From: a virus
Virus record (IMG/VR): IMGVR_UViG_3300045921_000191
Coordinates: 46,656 to 110,655 of that record
Reading direction: 5' to 3' (one strand)
DNA length: 64,000 bases
The translations under genes were made by a program, and so were the position numbers. Positions 9,314-19,549 of the stretch are shown here, in pieces. Every line of letters begins with the position of its first letter. Within the stretch, counting starts at the first letter, position 1. Under the pieces are notes generated by a model. It saw nothing but the letters and a program-made list of their open reading frames with translations. It ran no database searches and was not told where the DNA came from.

Positions 9314-10297
9314 TTAAGCTAAGCTTACTAGTTTTACAAAAATTATTACTTTAAAAGACGCGTCAGTAGAGGCTACCAAATCTGCTATAGAAAAGCTGTT
9401 TAAAGATATATTAGCTTTAACGTTTGCGTCAGCAAACTTGTTAACTAAATCGTAACGTTGAACAGCAGCAGGACCTGAGTCTCTGACTTGCATTATCGAA
9501 ACTAAAGCAGGCATCATGGCTAAACCGTGAGTTACAGCTAGATCTGCTGCCGTAGAATGTATGCCAGTAATGGCTGCGACTGATGCTGGTTGAACTGACC
9601 ATCCAGCTGGAACTGAGGTAAAGCCGTCAGCAATTCTAGTTGCTAAATCTGATCCTGCACCTAATTTAATGACAAATTCATTAGAAGATCCACCGCCCTC
9701 CGCTAAAGCTGCAATAGCCTGTGCAGTTCTAAGAGGAGTCATGAGTTTATCATTCACTGCTCCAGCTTCCGCTTCACTCTGTGAAGCAATAGACGCAGAG
9801 ATTGTAATATCGTTAGCGTTTTGAGCTGTTGCAAGAGGGGCAGAAGCGATCAAAGATCGCATCTCAAAATTTACTCCAGTCTTTTGTTTAAAAACTTGAG
9901 CTCCTGAGCCAAGGTTAGAAGCGGTATTAGCTTCGCCGCTTCCTCCGCCAGAGGCTGAGATTTCAATATCATCAGCATTTTCAGTAACGGTTACGTTAGC
10001 TCCAGCTTTAATTTTTCTAAATTGAAGTTGAACGCCTGACTTTTGTTTAAAAACTCCAGCTCCAGTAGCGCCTACGTTAGAGCCTGTGTTGGTTTCCCCG
10101 CCACCTCCGCCGCCTATAGGAGATCCACCGCTAGTAAGCTGGACCTCGTTTCCATTGCTGTCGATATACATACCTTCAGCAACTCCGTTAATTACTTTAA
10201 CGCCCCAAGCGCCTTTGCTTGCGCCAGTGGTTGGTGCAGACGAGTACGCGCTTTGTGAAAGCGGTTCTGGAGAAAGTTGATTTGGTTTAATGGCCAT
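9314..10297 (-). CDS. Fibre protein with two VFKQK-type modules
   Basis: 327 aa. Two tandem modules at about residues 70-115 and 120-170 share the pattern N-G-G-VFKQK-G, R-L-A, then a DDIEISASG-like end. A further copy is in 10310-12814. Similar modules occur in tail fibre proteins of many phages (family knowledge). Residues 205-327 form a separate beta domain ending KVIIFVKLVSLA. A Gly-Gly-rich linker is near residue 60. Fibre or appendage role likely; no enzyme motif. Confidence 0.72.
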   Translation of the reverse strand: MAIKPNQLSPEPLSQSAYSSAPTTGASKGAWGVKVINGVAEGMYIDSNGNEVQLTSGGSPIGGGGGGETNTGSNVGATGAGVFKQKSGVQLQFRKIKAGANVTVTENADDIEISASGGGSGEANTASNLGSGAQVFKQKTGVNFEMRSLIASAPLATAQNANDITISASIASQSEAEAGAVNDKLMTPLRTAQAIAALAEGGGSSNEFVIKLGAGSDLATRIADGFTSVPAGWSVQPASVAAITGIHSTAADLAVTHGLAMMPALVSIMQVRDSGPAAVQRYDLVNKFADANVKANISLNSFSIADLVASTDASFKVIIFVKLVSLA

Positions 10298-10309
10298 GAT
10301 AATCCCTCG

Positions 10310-12814
10310 TTACTTCCTGATGAAAGTAAAGACTTCCGAAACTGTTGCGGCGGAAGCCAATGTTATTGAAGTTGTACTAGTTTCTTGATAGCGATCAGTC
10401 GCTGAGCCAAGAGACAGCGAGTTAAACATAAGAACTCCGTTTCTATAAACAAGTAGTTCACCAGTACCCACTGTATAAGTAGGAACTGAAAGAACGGTTC
10501 CGCTCAAACCAGATTGATCATATCGATATTGAGGAACATCTTCATACATTACCACAAGAACATCTGAAGCTACTAGAGCAACTGCTAAAGTAATTGAAGT
10601 GGCCGAAGTTTCTGTGTACTGATCTACAGCAGAACCTAGAGCCGAAGCGTTCATCAAAACCCCGTTTCTAAAAACCCTAAGAGAGTTGTTTCCAACTGTA
10701 TAAGCTGGGACTGAAATAGAGGTTCCAGAAAGTCCCGTCATTTCGATTCTATAGTTTGGTTTATCGTAATTATGAATTAACGAGAACACGTCGGTTCCCA
10801 CTGCTGCTGCTCCGAGTTTCAAAGTTGAATCGCTGAGTTCAGTATAACGTGCCGCTGCAATGTCTAGAGTCGCAGTATTAACCATTAGTAGTCCGTTTCG
10901 ATAAGCCTCTAACCTATTAGAACCAGTATTGTAATCTGCTCCTGTAGGAATAATGTTGCTAGTCTGACCGCTAACTAGGTTATGAAAGAAGTTGTAATTC
11001 TGACTTCCAGATTGAGCAATAACAATATCATCGCCAACTTGAGTGATACTAATTCCAGCTCCAGCCAACAGTCTGCGAAGTTCCATATTAGAACCAGCGA
11101 CTTGTTTAAATACGTTTCCAGTTCCAGTTCCAACGTTAACTCCAGAAGTTACGCCTGCGCCGCTGCCTGCATTAAAGCCTCCAAGAGTACCAATGCGGAA
11201 AGTAATAACATCATCGACCGTAAGGTCCATGTTAATTTCGATTTCATTACTGAGGGTATCAACTGCGCCGACCTCTAACCAATCAGTTCCTAATCGAAGA
11301 TACTGACCATTAAGGAAGAGTTCTAAAATACCACGACCAACTACGTACTCTTCAATCGTGTTAGAGTCTCTACTATCTAACGGAAGAGTAATAATGGTTC
11401 CAGCAATTACTGGTCCAGTAATTTCATGGTCGTCAGCAGGCGCTCCAGAAACAACTGTTACCGTTTCGTCGTAGATGTTACCTTGAATAGCAAGTCCAAG
11501 AGCGTTAATGTTATCGGTGTTGGTGGAGATCGCTTCTACTAAATGATCGCTAGTAGAGAATGTATTAGTGAAAATATTAGGATTAGGTGTGATCGAGTAT
11601 GGAACGCTAGTGGCTGTCTCGGGATTAAATCCAAGTAGCATTTGAAGAGTACGAGTCGTCTCGTCATTAATTTGTTTTTCTTCGCCAGGTTCCAACTCAC
11701 CCATACCGCGAAGATATACGCGAGTACCTTCTCGGTAAGCAAGCCAGTATGTTTGTTCTGAAAGAGGAACGCTTCCACGAGGAGAAACTTTGTAATTAGT
11801 GGATAAAGCTCCGACTCCATCATAAACAATGTTTGCGGTGGGGCTAGGAAGGGATACGTATAAAACTTCTTGGTCAGAAAGTGCAATGGCGTTTGCGCCA
11901 TCTTGACGAGTAAGGAATATGTTCGAACTATCATTGAGTGCTCGAATAGCAGATAGTTGATCGGAATCTAAAGGAGTTCCAGAGTCATCAGTGATACTAA
12001 GAGCTGAACCGTCCCAAGAGAATCTAGCGCTAGAAGATAATCCTACTAAAGTACTGAGTCCAGTGTTTTGAAATACCGCAGGTGGTGAAACGATAGAAGC
12101 TTCATACCAATAATTAGTACCTTTAGACTCTCGAATAGAGTCCATAACGGCATCAGCCCATTGTTTAAAGTTTTTAAGATCTTTATCGGCACCAGTAAAT
12201 TGAGTGACTGGGGGTTCGGTTCTAGAAGCCCAAGGATGAGAGTAACCAGCGTTGCCGCTTCGCCCAAGTCTCCAGAACATGTTTCTGGAATCTCTAATTG
12301 CAGTAATGATACCGCTTCCGTTTACGTCAACTTCACAAATTCTAACTTTGTCAGGATCGCCAGTAAAGTTAGTGGTTGAAATGTTTAGAGAAGCTTTTAA
12401 AAAGATAAAAGTATCTACGATCTGAGAAAACTCTCCGCCAGCTCCGCCATTAGCTGTTTGGTCCCAAAAAGCACGAGAGTCAGCACCACCAGTATCCTGG
12501 TCTACGGATATTTCAATGTAGTTTGTTGCGCTAGGCGTCAAAGATGCAGTGGACAGGTTTGAAAGGCTTGGAGCCCCGATGTACATTACCCCGTCATCCT
12601 CTCCAATGAGAAGGGTAGAGCCAGCTAAAACGATGTCGAGAGTGTCAGTGCCAATCCCAGAAGCTTCAAAACCAGAGATAACAAAGTTGCCGCTGGTCCA
12701 AACATTCTTATGAATAGCTTTAAAATCGGCGCAAACAAAGTCCTCAATATTATTGAAGTCTGGGCGATCCAGGCGCTCGTTTGGAAGAATTCTGACGCGT
12801 TGCAATAAAGCCAT
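10310..12814 (-). CDS. Large modular tail fibre protein
   Basis: 834 aa. The N-terminal 400 residues are a unique attachment part. Residues about 480-550 hold a single beta module (ILELFLNGQYLRLGTDW). A VFKQ module follows (NVFKQVAGSNMELRRLLAGA). The last 230 residues are three tandem copies of a module of about 75 residues with the core L-V-YRNGVL, Y-ET, a Ser/Thr-rich strand and a final hydrophobic strand. The length and modularity fit a long fibre. It shares modules with 1840-3087, 6205-6504 and 9314-10297, so recombination among fibre genes is likely. Confidence 0.78.
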   Translation of the reverse strand: MALLQRVRILPNERLDRPDFNNIEDFVCADFKAIHKNVWTSGNFVISGFEASGIGTDTLDIVLAGSTLLIGEDDGVMYIGAPSLSNLSTASLTPSATNYIEISVDQDTGGADSRAFWDQTANGGAGGEFSQIVDTFIFLKASLNISTTNFTGDPDKVRICEVDVNGSGIITAIRDSRNMFWRLGRSGNAGYSHPWASRTEPPVTQFTGADKDLKNFKQWADAVMDSIRESKGTNYWYEASIVSPPAVFQNTGLSTLVGLSSSARFSWDGSALSITDDSGTPLDSDQLSAIRALNDSSNIFLTRQDGANAIALSDQEVLYVSLPSPTANIVYDGVGALSTNYKVSPRGSVPLSEQTYWLAYREGTRVYLRGMGELEPGEEKQINDETTRTLQMLLGFNPETATSVPYSITPNPNIFTNTFSTSDHLVEAISTNTDNINALGLAIQGNIYDETVTVVSGAPADDHEITGPVIAGTIITLPLDSRDSNTIEEYVVGRGILELFLNGQYLRLGTDWLEVGAVDTLSNEIEINMDLTVDDVITFRIGTLGGFNAGSGAGVTSGVNVGTGTGNVFKQVAGSNMELRRLLAGAGISITQVGDDIVIAQSGSQNYNFFHNLVSGQTSNIIPTGADYNTGSNRLEAYRNGLLMVNTATLDIAAARYTELSDSTLKLGAAAVGTDVFSLIHNYDKPNYRIEMTGLSGTSISVPAYTVGNNSLRVFRNGVLMNASALGSAVDQYTETSATSITLAVALVASDVLVVMYEDVPQYRYDQSGLSGTVLSVPTYTVGTGELLVYRNGVLMFNSLSLGSATDRYQETSTTSITLASAATVSEVFTFIRK
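10313..10999 (-). repeat. Three tandem beta-module repeats in the 834-aa fibre protein
   Basis: The 3' end of the fibre gene encodes three consecutive copies of a module of about 75 residues. Cores are LEAYRNGLLMVN, LRVFRNGVLMNA and LLVYRNGVLMFN; each is followed by an aromatic-E-T/L pair and a strand ending in a hydrophobic-VF or V-V pattern. Boundaries are approximate. Copies differ at many positions, so these are old duplications, not recent ones. Confidence 0.7.
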
Positions 12815-12873
12815 TTTATCCTAAATCCTTATTATATATTCCAGTCCAGTTTATCATATAAGTCTTCATTTTA

Positions 12874-14763
12874 TCAGAACACCAGAGGTCCCGAACCAGA
12901 AAGACTTCCGACTTGATCTGGACTAGTTGATGGTTCACAGCCTCGACAAACACACTCAAATAACACTTCGGGAAACTCAATAATGAATCTAACGACTACG
13001 CCTGCCGCTAATAACGATCTTATCAGAGATTGAGCGGCTGTTCTAGCTTCTTCTGTTCCTACTATGTAGACTGGATAATCGTCCCCTGTTACGCGAGGGA
13101 GTGTAGGTTGGTCTGAAATAAAATTTACTTTACTTCCTGGCAAGTGCTCTTTACCAAATACATAACTGGCGTCAATTAGTAGGGTGGAGTTATTAGGCCT
13201 ACTGTTGTATGTAATTGGTCCTTCTTGTTTAGATCTGCCAAAGTCTAATAGTATCTTTCCACTTTGATTTGGAAAAATACTAGCATTATTAAGTACTAAG
13301 CTAGGAGATACTTGACCTTCATTTACAGTTGCGGCTAGTTCTGAAGCAATTCCAGTAACAGTGAATAACTGCCCAACAGGATCGAAAATATAAGCAGAAG
13401 GATAGTTAGTTTGGATCAAATCGGGATCTTGCTGCAATGCGGTATCAAAAAGCAAAACCGTATTAGAGGTGCCGCCCGTGATTTGGTATTCAGAGCTGCC
13501 GACGGTAGTTCTAAGTCCGACTCGTTTGTAGTTTCCCGCAATTCCATCAGTAAAAGCTTGCAAAAAGCTAAGTTGAGAGTTTATTTGAGCAACTATCTCT
13601 TCAGAAGTTACAGCGGATACGTTTCCAAACTCTGAATGAGTAAAGGTTACTACATAAGGTGAACCATCAATATCTAGGTTTAGAGTTGAGGAAGCGCCTA
13701 GAGCGCTAAAGTCGAATACTTCTTTTTCGGAGAAGATCTCAGTTTTGGTTTCTTTTGGATGAACGGAGCCCTTTAAGCTTCTACGAAGAACTGGAACAGA
13801 ACTAGGAATCTTAATTACAACTTCGTTAGGGTTAAGCTCATATACGGCAGCTCTTACTTCAGTCATTTTTTCTAAAGAGAAATTTAGTCTAGATGGCGAG
13901 TTTGCAGTTCCACCATGTATCTGAATGCTTCCGAGTAGTCCAGGTGTATTGGTTCTAAGGTTTAATTTATTTCCAGACAAAGGGTCCACAAACACGCTAG
14001 CAGTAATGTTCCCATTATGCTCTACGTTTGAGTTGATAAAATTAACAAGTTCTTGAACAGAGATGTTGGTAATATCCTCGAATGCGTTTGGAATGAAACG
14101 AATCATTCGACGGTCTCGACCATTATCGACTTCATAGTCTAGCTCTAAGGGATCTACTATAGCCACTGTAGCAGCTACTGCTACTAGATTTTCAACTACT
14201 TTAGATAGAATAATCTCAGTATTTGAGACTACTGCTGAAACTTTGTAGTAGTTTTTATCAGAAAATCCGATAGGTTTTATATATTGGCCAACAGTTACTT
14301 CGCTTAAAAACGCAGAACCAACTCCGATGACTCGGTTTGAATTCTTTTTAAAAGTTGCAGTTCCAGAAAGAGTTCCTGCGGGTCCAAAATTAAAACTCTC
14401 TTCGTTACCGCTATTGATATTAGGTCTAGTAAATCCACTTCCCCAAAATACGTCTAACAATGCTATTAAAGTTTTACGAACCTGTTTAGGATAGTAAGAC
14501 AGAACTGGAATTAGTTTTCTAAAGTCGGCATCTTCTATGCCAAGTTCTGGACCACGAGATACTCCAACGTTGCTAGCTAGCATGTCTAGATATCTTGCCG
14601 AAGCAGTGTCTACAAAGATTTGATCTTTAGTTTCTTTAATCTGCACTTCTACTTCATCGTCACTTACAGCCCAAGCCTTAAGCAAGCCGCGAATCATAGT
14701 GTTCACCTCCGCTTTGTAAAGCGAGGGTAATGACTTACTCATCCTGGTAAATTTATCCGCCAT
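12874..14763 (-). CDS. Tail / baseplate protein downstream of baseplate J
   Basis: 629 aa. The N-terminal 130 residues are helical and resemble the tail-protein-I position of P2-like baseplates (LPSLYKAEVNTMIRGLLKAW, then SARYLDMLASNVGV). The rest is beta-rich, with a repeated strand pattern (FDFSALGASSTLNLDIDGSP) also present in the J protein at 14766-19121. The C-terminus has a Cys cluster, FECVCRGC, that could bind a metal or form a disulfide. It lies immediately downstream of the J gene, as gpI does in P2. Probable baseplate-to-fibre linker. Confidence 0.68.
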   Translation of the reverse strand: MADKFTRMSKSLPSLYKAEVNTMIRGLLKAWAVSDDEVEVQIKETKDQIFVDTASARYLDMLASNVGVSRGPELGIEDADFRKLIPVLSYYPKQVRKTLIALLDVFWGSGFTRPNINSGNEESFNFGPAGTLSGTATFKKNSNRVIGVGSAFLSEVTVGQYIKPIGFSDKNYYKVSAVVSNTEIILSKVVENLVAVAATVAIVDPLELDYEVDNGRDRRMIRFIPNAFEDITNISVQELVNFINSNVEHNGNITASVFVDPLSGNKLNLRTNTPGLLGSIQIHGGTANSPSRLNFSLEKMTEVRAAVYELNPNEVVIKIPSSVPVLRRSLKGSVHPKETKTEIFSEKEVFDFSALGASSTLNLDIDGSPYVVTFTHSEFGNVSAVTSEEIVAQINSQLSFLQAFTDGIAGNYKRVGLRTTVGSSEYQITGGTSNTVLLFDTALQQDPDLIQTNYPSAYIFDPVGQLFTVTGIASELAATVNEGQVSPSLVLNNASIFPNQSGKILLDFGRSKQEGPITYNSRPNNSTLLIDASYVFGKEHLPGSKVNFISDQPTLPRVTGDDYPVYIVGTEEARTAAQSLIRSLLAAGVVVRFIIEFPEVLFECVCRGCEPSTSPDQVGSLSGSGPLVF

Positions 14764-14765
14764 AT

Positions 14766-17700
14766 TTATCCAATAATCAAATCCACATCATCAAGACGGG
14801 CTAATTCGCCATCTGCGATGGTGATGTTTTCGGTATGGTTAGAAATCTTAACGTCAAATACTCCAGGAATTCCTTGGGCTGCAAATATAATTTCAGACAA
14901 TACCACGTCTTGACCAACATCCCTAGAGTTCACGTATCCAGTGATAGCGCTTGCGATGCTGTTTGTGATTGCGCTTAGGTTAACGCCTTCCTCGGTAGTC
15001 ACGTCGACGATCAACTTAATCTTGATAAGAACTGGGGAAATTACTTCAAACTGAGTTCCAGCGGCACCAAGACCAGGAAAGTTATTAGAATCTCGATCTA
15101 AACCGTCAATAGTCCACTGAGCTAATTGAATCAATCCAGTGAAATATTTGTAACCGTCAATACCCTCTATTTGAGTGGTAGAGAAATTTAGACCATTCAA
15201 GTCACGAATTGCCGCACTGAGTTGAGGAGTAAATCCAGAAACATCAATCGGAGTATTTGTTTCGTCGTTTAGGGAAATAGTGTAAGGGGCTGAAGTTCCT
15301 ACTACGTCTACTATAAATGCTCGCTTAGAAATTCTAAAAGACGTTCCAATAACTAATGGGTTTGGAGCACTATCGGTTAAAACTATTTCTCCAGTAGCAT
15401 TATTATATGCTGCCACTGTTGTAACATGTCCTGCGTTTAGTCCTGACAAAATCTCTAGTTCTAATCCGTCAAAATATGCGGGTAGTCCAGAAATCAAAGA
15501 GGTCGCGATTAAAGTGTCGTATGGCGCTACTGCATCACCAGTGGTAATTGTAGAGTCTACCGTTAACAAGACTGGTAAACCTTTTGCTAATCCAGCTTTT
15601 GAATTGGTAGTAACGTCGTTTACTGGAGCGCCTGCAACAATGCTTTCGATAGCAATGCCGATTCTATTACCAGACCCGCCCGTAACAAATACTTTTCCAG
15701 AAGAGCCAGGAGTCTTAGTGGATAGCTGTACCAGGTCGCCTTTAATACCAGTAGCTTCTGCTTTAGCGACTACCGATATAGTGGTAGTGTTTAGATCGTT
15801 TAACAGCGTTACCACGTTGCTCGCAGTTCTGGGAACTATAGCAAACGTATCCCCTGCCGCGATTGTGATCGGTGCTGTTGAAGGGAATATAGAAGTCGTG
15901 GTAAATAGTCCAGTGACCCCAGTATAAGTAAGTACGTATTGAAGTGTTCCTTCATTTGCTCCACTAGTCCAATAAATCCAAAAATCGGTAAAGAAGTTTG
16001 AGGTTAAATATTTTGCGCCCAAAGCTGGAACTGCAAAAGAATTTGACCCACCAGTAACAACCTCTTCAGCAATACTCAAAGGAACTGAAAAAGTTTTATT
16101 AGTATTGTCGCCATCGAAAATCGCAACTAGAGTTTGATCGGGTCCGAGAGTAAAGCCTAATGCTCCAACGACTCCATCTCTATCTGAGTTAGAGGAAGTT
16201 AGATATGCAGTATTAGTTTCTTGGTTGTTTTGTTCTTCGGTAGAAAAGGCAAGAACTCCATTTGCCGAACCGCCAAGAATCTGAATAGAGCCAGCATCCG
16301 TAAAATTAGTTGTGCGAAGTCTTACTTTTCCGTTAGACAGTACTTCTGAAGTACCGCCGAGTAGTTCATCATTGATGGCTGCCACAACTTCTAAAGCGAA
16401 TACGTTAGTGGGATCTGCAAAATCAGAAGCGTGTACAAATTGAACTACTTGAGACAGTATGAACCTGTCTCCTAAAGCAATAGGATTAGTAAATCCAGTA
16501 GTGGTTTGAAGCTGGCCGTTACTAGGATTATATGCGGCTACGTAGCTTACTTCTCCCAAGTTATTCCCACTGATCCATTCGATATGGAATCCAACAAAGA
16601 AATTAGTATCAAAATCAATTAAAGAAGTTGATCTGAAAGTATCATAAGCGGCTACAAAATCTCCAGTAGTAACAGTGGCTTCGATTCCGCCATCAATTCT
16701 TACGATGAGAGATGAAGAAGCTCCTAGGATAGAAAAATCAAAAGTTTCAATAGTAGAATCTACGAACGCACGAGTATTCACGCTGCCCGCAGTTAAACTA
16801 TCTCCGACGACAAGTGGGACGGCTAGTTCGATCTGACCGTTAGATCTATTAAGAGTATAATCTTTGTTCTGGCCTTCAACTAACTCGCTAAAGTTCATTT
16901 TAGTGCCTGCAACGTTAGTGTGAGTACCGCCTCGATAAACTTCTGTAAGATATAATTGCGTATCACTTTCTATAGATTCTATTTTAGTCCACGAGCCTGT
17001 TCCGTCTAGCCCAGCTTTAATCCATTGGCCTTCTTCTAACTCGGTAGTGAATTGTGTTCCAGTTCCGCTAATAGATTTGTTGCCATAAGTTGTGGATATT
17101 TGACCAGAGATAGACTCGGCTGTGCAATAACCCATAGCTACTGCGCCAGCGCCTCCAAGAACTTGAATCTTAGAATCTGCGCTATTTTCTTTTTCAGAAA
17201 GCAAAAGCACTCTAGTACCGTTTACTGCGAGTTCGGCTGAAGACAAATTGAGTTCTGTTTGAATCCTAATCAACGCTTCCGAAGCTAATCCTTGAGCTGG
17301 GTTTGCAAAGTCGGTTGGAGCAAAACTAATTACTTCAGTTTCTACTTTATCCCCGTTTGCTGCAATTTCCATCTGAGGAGAATTCCAAATAACTAAATCC
17401 CCAGTGCCGCCGCCAGTTGGTGCGTAATCTGTTTCTAGGATCAGTTTAAAATTATCTACTACGGTCTTAACTTTTCTATATGATGTATCTGGATCAGATG
17501 AAAACTTAACATAATCTCCTGGAGATACTATAGAAGGAAAAGGTTCAGTTCCAGCTACTAATTTAGTAACAATTCTGGAACTAGGAGTTACAGTAAAATC
17601 GTTATCAGAGGTTGTGACAACTGATGCTGAGAAATCGAAAGGTTGCGCTGCACTAATTAAGGAAGCAGTTAATCCGTCTTTATTGAGAATTTTATCATTC

Positions 17701-19121
17701 TTATAAAGTTTAAGAGTAAATACCTGTCGTTCTGGGAAATTTAAAATAGCCTGCGCTGTGGAAGATTTATTGATTTGAATTTCTTCGTTCTTATCTGCTA
17801 TAGGAGTAATAAGGAGTTTTCTTCCTGAAGCATCTGTTAAAGTTCTGGCCTCGAAGATAGTAGAGCGAGCATTAATAGCTTGCGATACTTCCGTTGCTTT
17901 AGCTGTACCTGGAATTGAAAAGTCGGATGCTAGGAAGGTAAAAGTCTCTTCGTTAGTTCCAACCCTAATAATTAGGGTCTCTCCGCCAAACAAATTAAAT
18001 GGTTCGACTTTCTGAGAAATTAATTGAGCTTTTACTAAAGGGAAGTTTTGTAATTGAAAAAACTGTTCTCCTCCAGTAGCAGAAGTTATCAACGTTTCCA
18101 ACCCAGTTGGGGACAAGGATGGCTCAAGGCCTCTGCCATTATCGATATAAACTTTAGTGGGACCATCTGCCAATACAACGGGAGGAACTACGTTTGCAGA
18201 CACAATGCTGCTGTTAGTCTCGCCATCGATCAAACCGATGACACCTGTCTTAATGGAACGTCCAGTTCCTCGCGAAAGAGCTTGAATAGTATCTCTAATA
18301 CGGTCTCTTAAGGCTTGGTCTGATTCTTCATCCCTACCGTTTACAAAAGGTAAAGGGTTAAATACGCTAGCTCCAGTAAAAGGGGCATTTACAAAATTAG
18401 AAATTGAATTAGAAGGAACTGAGAAAGCTCCAGGATCTAGAGCAGTAACCAGTACATTGCTGACTATATTCTCTCCATCCAAAAGAACTACGGTTTGATT
18501 GAGTTCAAATAATACTTGTTCACTAAAATCGTTGGCAGGAATCTCAACTTCAGTACCAGCAGTAATAGTTCTATCTCCGAACTGGGATAAAACTACAGTT
18601 TCGTCTGTGCCGTGATCGTTCAGCAAAGCTGTATCCAATGTAATAGTCCAATAAGATGTATTATTGACTGGTGCAGAAGAATAGGCAATGGGGCCTTCAG
18701 AATTGGAAGTTCCGCGACCTAAATATACCGAACCAGAAGCAGGAAAAGTGCTAGCGTCGTCTACGTTAATTACGGTGGTTCCTGCTGTGGGACCTGGAAG
18801 GCCTGCGAATATCTTAGAAGCTATTTTAGAAAATCTAGCATCTTCGATTGTAACAAAGCCGCTATGTGGACGAGGTTGTAATCGGGTCAGACCGAATTCA
18901 GAAGCGCGAGAATCTAGATCGGCTCCCTCAGTTGTATCTAGATTGTAATTCCTGATGATATTAATCATCTGGATGTATTGTTGAAAGTCTTCTTGAGCTG
19001 CTGTTTCTAGCAAGGTAAGAATGTTAGAACCTGGATTAAAGTCAGTGATCGGAGTTTCTGCGGCAACTTTTGCTGCCATATCCGCTACGATTTGAGGGTG
19101 TGATTTTGGAGTAAAAGCCAT
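14766..19121 (-). CDS. Baseplate wedge protein, J-like
   Basis: 1451 aa, much longer than P2 gpJ. Residues 1-120 match the start of baseplate J proteins: ADMAAKVAAETPITDFNPGS, an LLETAAQED segment and DLDSRASEFGLTR. Residues 265-290 carry GRDEESDQALRDRIRDTIQA, a J-family landmark. The C-terminus (VTTEEGVNLSAITNSIASAI, then VLSEIIFAAQGIPGVFDVKI) matches the J C-terminal domain. Between them lie several beta insertions with internal repetition (AAYNPSNGQL and AAYNNATGEI; FDFSILGASSSL), explaining the length. It is preceded by a gp25-like gene, the usual order. A wedge component that triggers sheath contraction (family role). Confidence 0.88.
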   Translation of the reverse strand: MAFTPKSHPQIVADMAAKVAAETPITDFNPGSNILTLLETAAQEDFQQYIQMINIIRNYNLDTTEGADLDSRASEFGLTRLQPRPHSGFVTIEDARFSKIASKIFAGLPGPTAGTTVINVDDASTFPASGSVYLGRGTSNSEGPIAYSSAPVNNTSYWTITLDTALLNDHGTDETVVLSQFGDRTITAGTEVEIPANDFSEQVLFELNQTVVLLDGENIVSNVLVTALDPGAFSVPSNSISNFVNAPFTGASVFNPLPFVNGRDEESDQALRDRIRDTIQALSRGTGRSIKTGVIGLIDGETNSSIVSANVVPPVVLADGPTKVYIDNGRGLEPSLSPTGLETLITSATGGEQFFQLQNFPLVKAQLISQKVEPFNLFGGETLIIRVGTNEETFTFLASDFSIPGTAKATEVSQAINARSTIFEARTLTDASGRKLLITPIADKNEEIQINKSSTAQAILNFPERQVFTLKLYKNDKILNKDGLTASLISAAQPFDFSASVVTTSDNDFTVTPSSRIVTKLVAGTEPFPSIVSPGDYVKFSSDPDTSYRKVKTVVDNFKLILETDYAPTGGGTGDLVIWNSPQMEIAANGDKVETEVISFAPTDFANPAQGLASEALIRIQTELNLSSAELAVNGTRVLLLSEKENSADSKIQVLGGAGAVAMGYCTAESISGQISTTYGNKSISGTGTQFTTELEEGQWIKAGLDGTGSWTKIESIESDTQLYLTEVYRGGTHTNVAGTKMNFSELVEGQNKDYTLNRSNGQIELAVPLVVGDSLTAGSVNTRAFVDSTIETFDFSILGASSSLIVRIDGGIEATVTTGDFVAAYDTFRSTSLIDFDTNFFVGFHIEWISGNNLGEVSYVAAYNPSNGQLQTTTGFTNPIALGDRFILSQVVQFVHASDFADPTNVFALEVVAAINDELLGGTSEVLSNGKVRLRTTNFTDAGSIQILGGSANGVLAFSTEEQNNQETNTAYLTSSNSDRDGVVGALGFTLGPDQTLVAIFDGDNTNKTFSVPLSIAEEVVTGGSNSFAVPALGAKYLTSNFFTDFWIYWTSGANEGTLQYVLTYTGVTGLFTTTSIFPSTAPITIAAGDTFAIVPRTASNVVTLLNDLNTTTISVVAKAEATGIKGDLVQLSTKTPGSSGKVFVTGGSGNRIGIAIESIVAGAPVNDVTTNSKAGLAKGLPVLLTVDSTITTGDAVAPYDTLIATSLISGLPAYFDGLELEILSGLNAGHVTTVAAYNNATGEIVLTDSAPNPLVIGTSFRISKRAFIVDVVGTSAPYTISLNDETNTPIDVSGFTPQLSAAIRDLNGLNFSTTQIEGIDGYKYFTGLIQLAQWTIDGLDRDSNNFPGLGAAGTQFEVISPVLIKIKLIVDVTTEEGVNLSAITNSIASAITGYVNSRDVGQDVVLSEIIFAAQGIPGVFDVKISNHTENITIADGELARLDDVDLIIG

Positions 19122-19126
19122 ATTAT

Positions 19127-19549
19127 TTACCTAGTTACCGCAAATTGCAAAGGAACTTCAATACCAGTGTTACTAAGTGTTACTCGCATATCCACCACGA
19201 TAGTTCCTCCAAAAACTGACACGTTTACAAAAACCTTATCAAAGCGAGGATCAGTGCTAAGAGAATTCAAAATCTGCATTTTGATCTCAAAAGCGCTGAG
19301 CGTTTTCTCGCCAATCCTTAAATTAGTTCCAATCTCAGGATGATAAACCAAACCTCCTGGTTCTATTTCCAGTTTGAGTCTAACAGCTTGAGCTGCGTTT
19401 TGTCCACCAGCAATTAGCTTTAAATCTTTAAGATTGCTGATTTCTAGATCCCCGTCCTGACTGATTTTAAGATCAACTCCGAGATTCTTCTCGACTTCAG
19501 ATAAGTCTTTAGTTATATTGTACTCTTTGTTTCGGATCAAGTTTGCCAT
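19127..19549 (-). CDS. Baseplate wedge protein, gp25/W-like
   Basis: 140 aa. It contains LVYHPEIGTNLRIGEKTLS, then a helix ILNSLSTDPRFDKV and a terminal strand pair, matching the gp25/GPW fold of contractile tail baseplates (lysozyme-related but not catalytic). The gene lies directly upstream of J in transcription order, as in P2 (W-J). The start overlaps the stop of the hub gene. Size is typical of the family. It nucleates sheath assembly on the baseplate by family analogy. Confidence 0.8.
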   Translation of the reverse strand: MANLIRNKEYNITKDLSEVEKNLGVDLKISQDGDLEISNLKDLKLIAGGQNAAQAVRLKLEIEPGGLVYHPEIGTNLRIGEKTLSAFEIKMQILNSLSTDPRFDKVFVNVSVFGGTIVVDMRVTLSNTGIEVPLQFAVTR

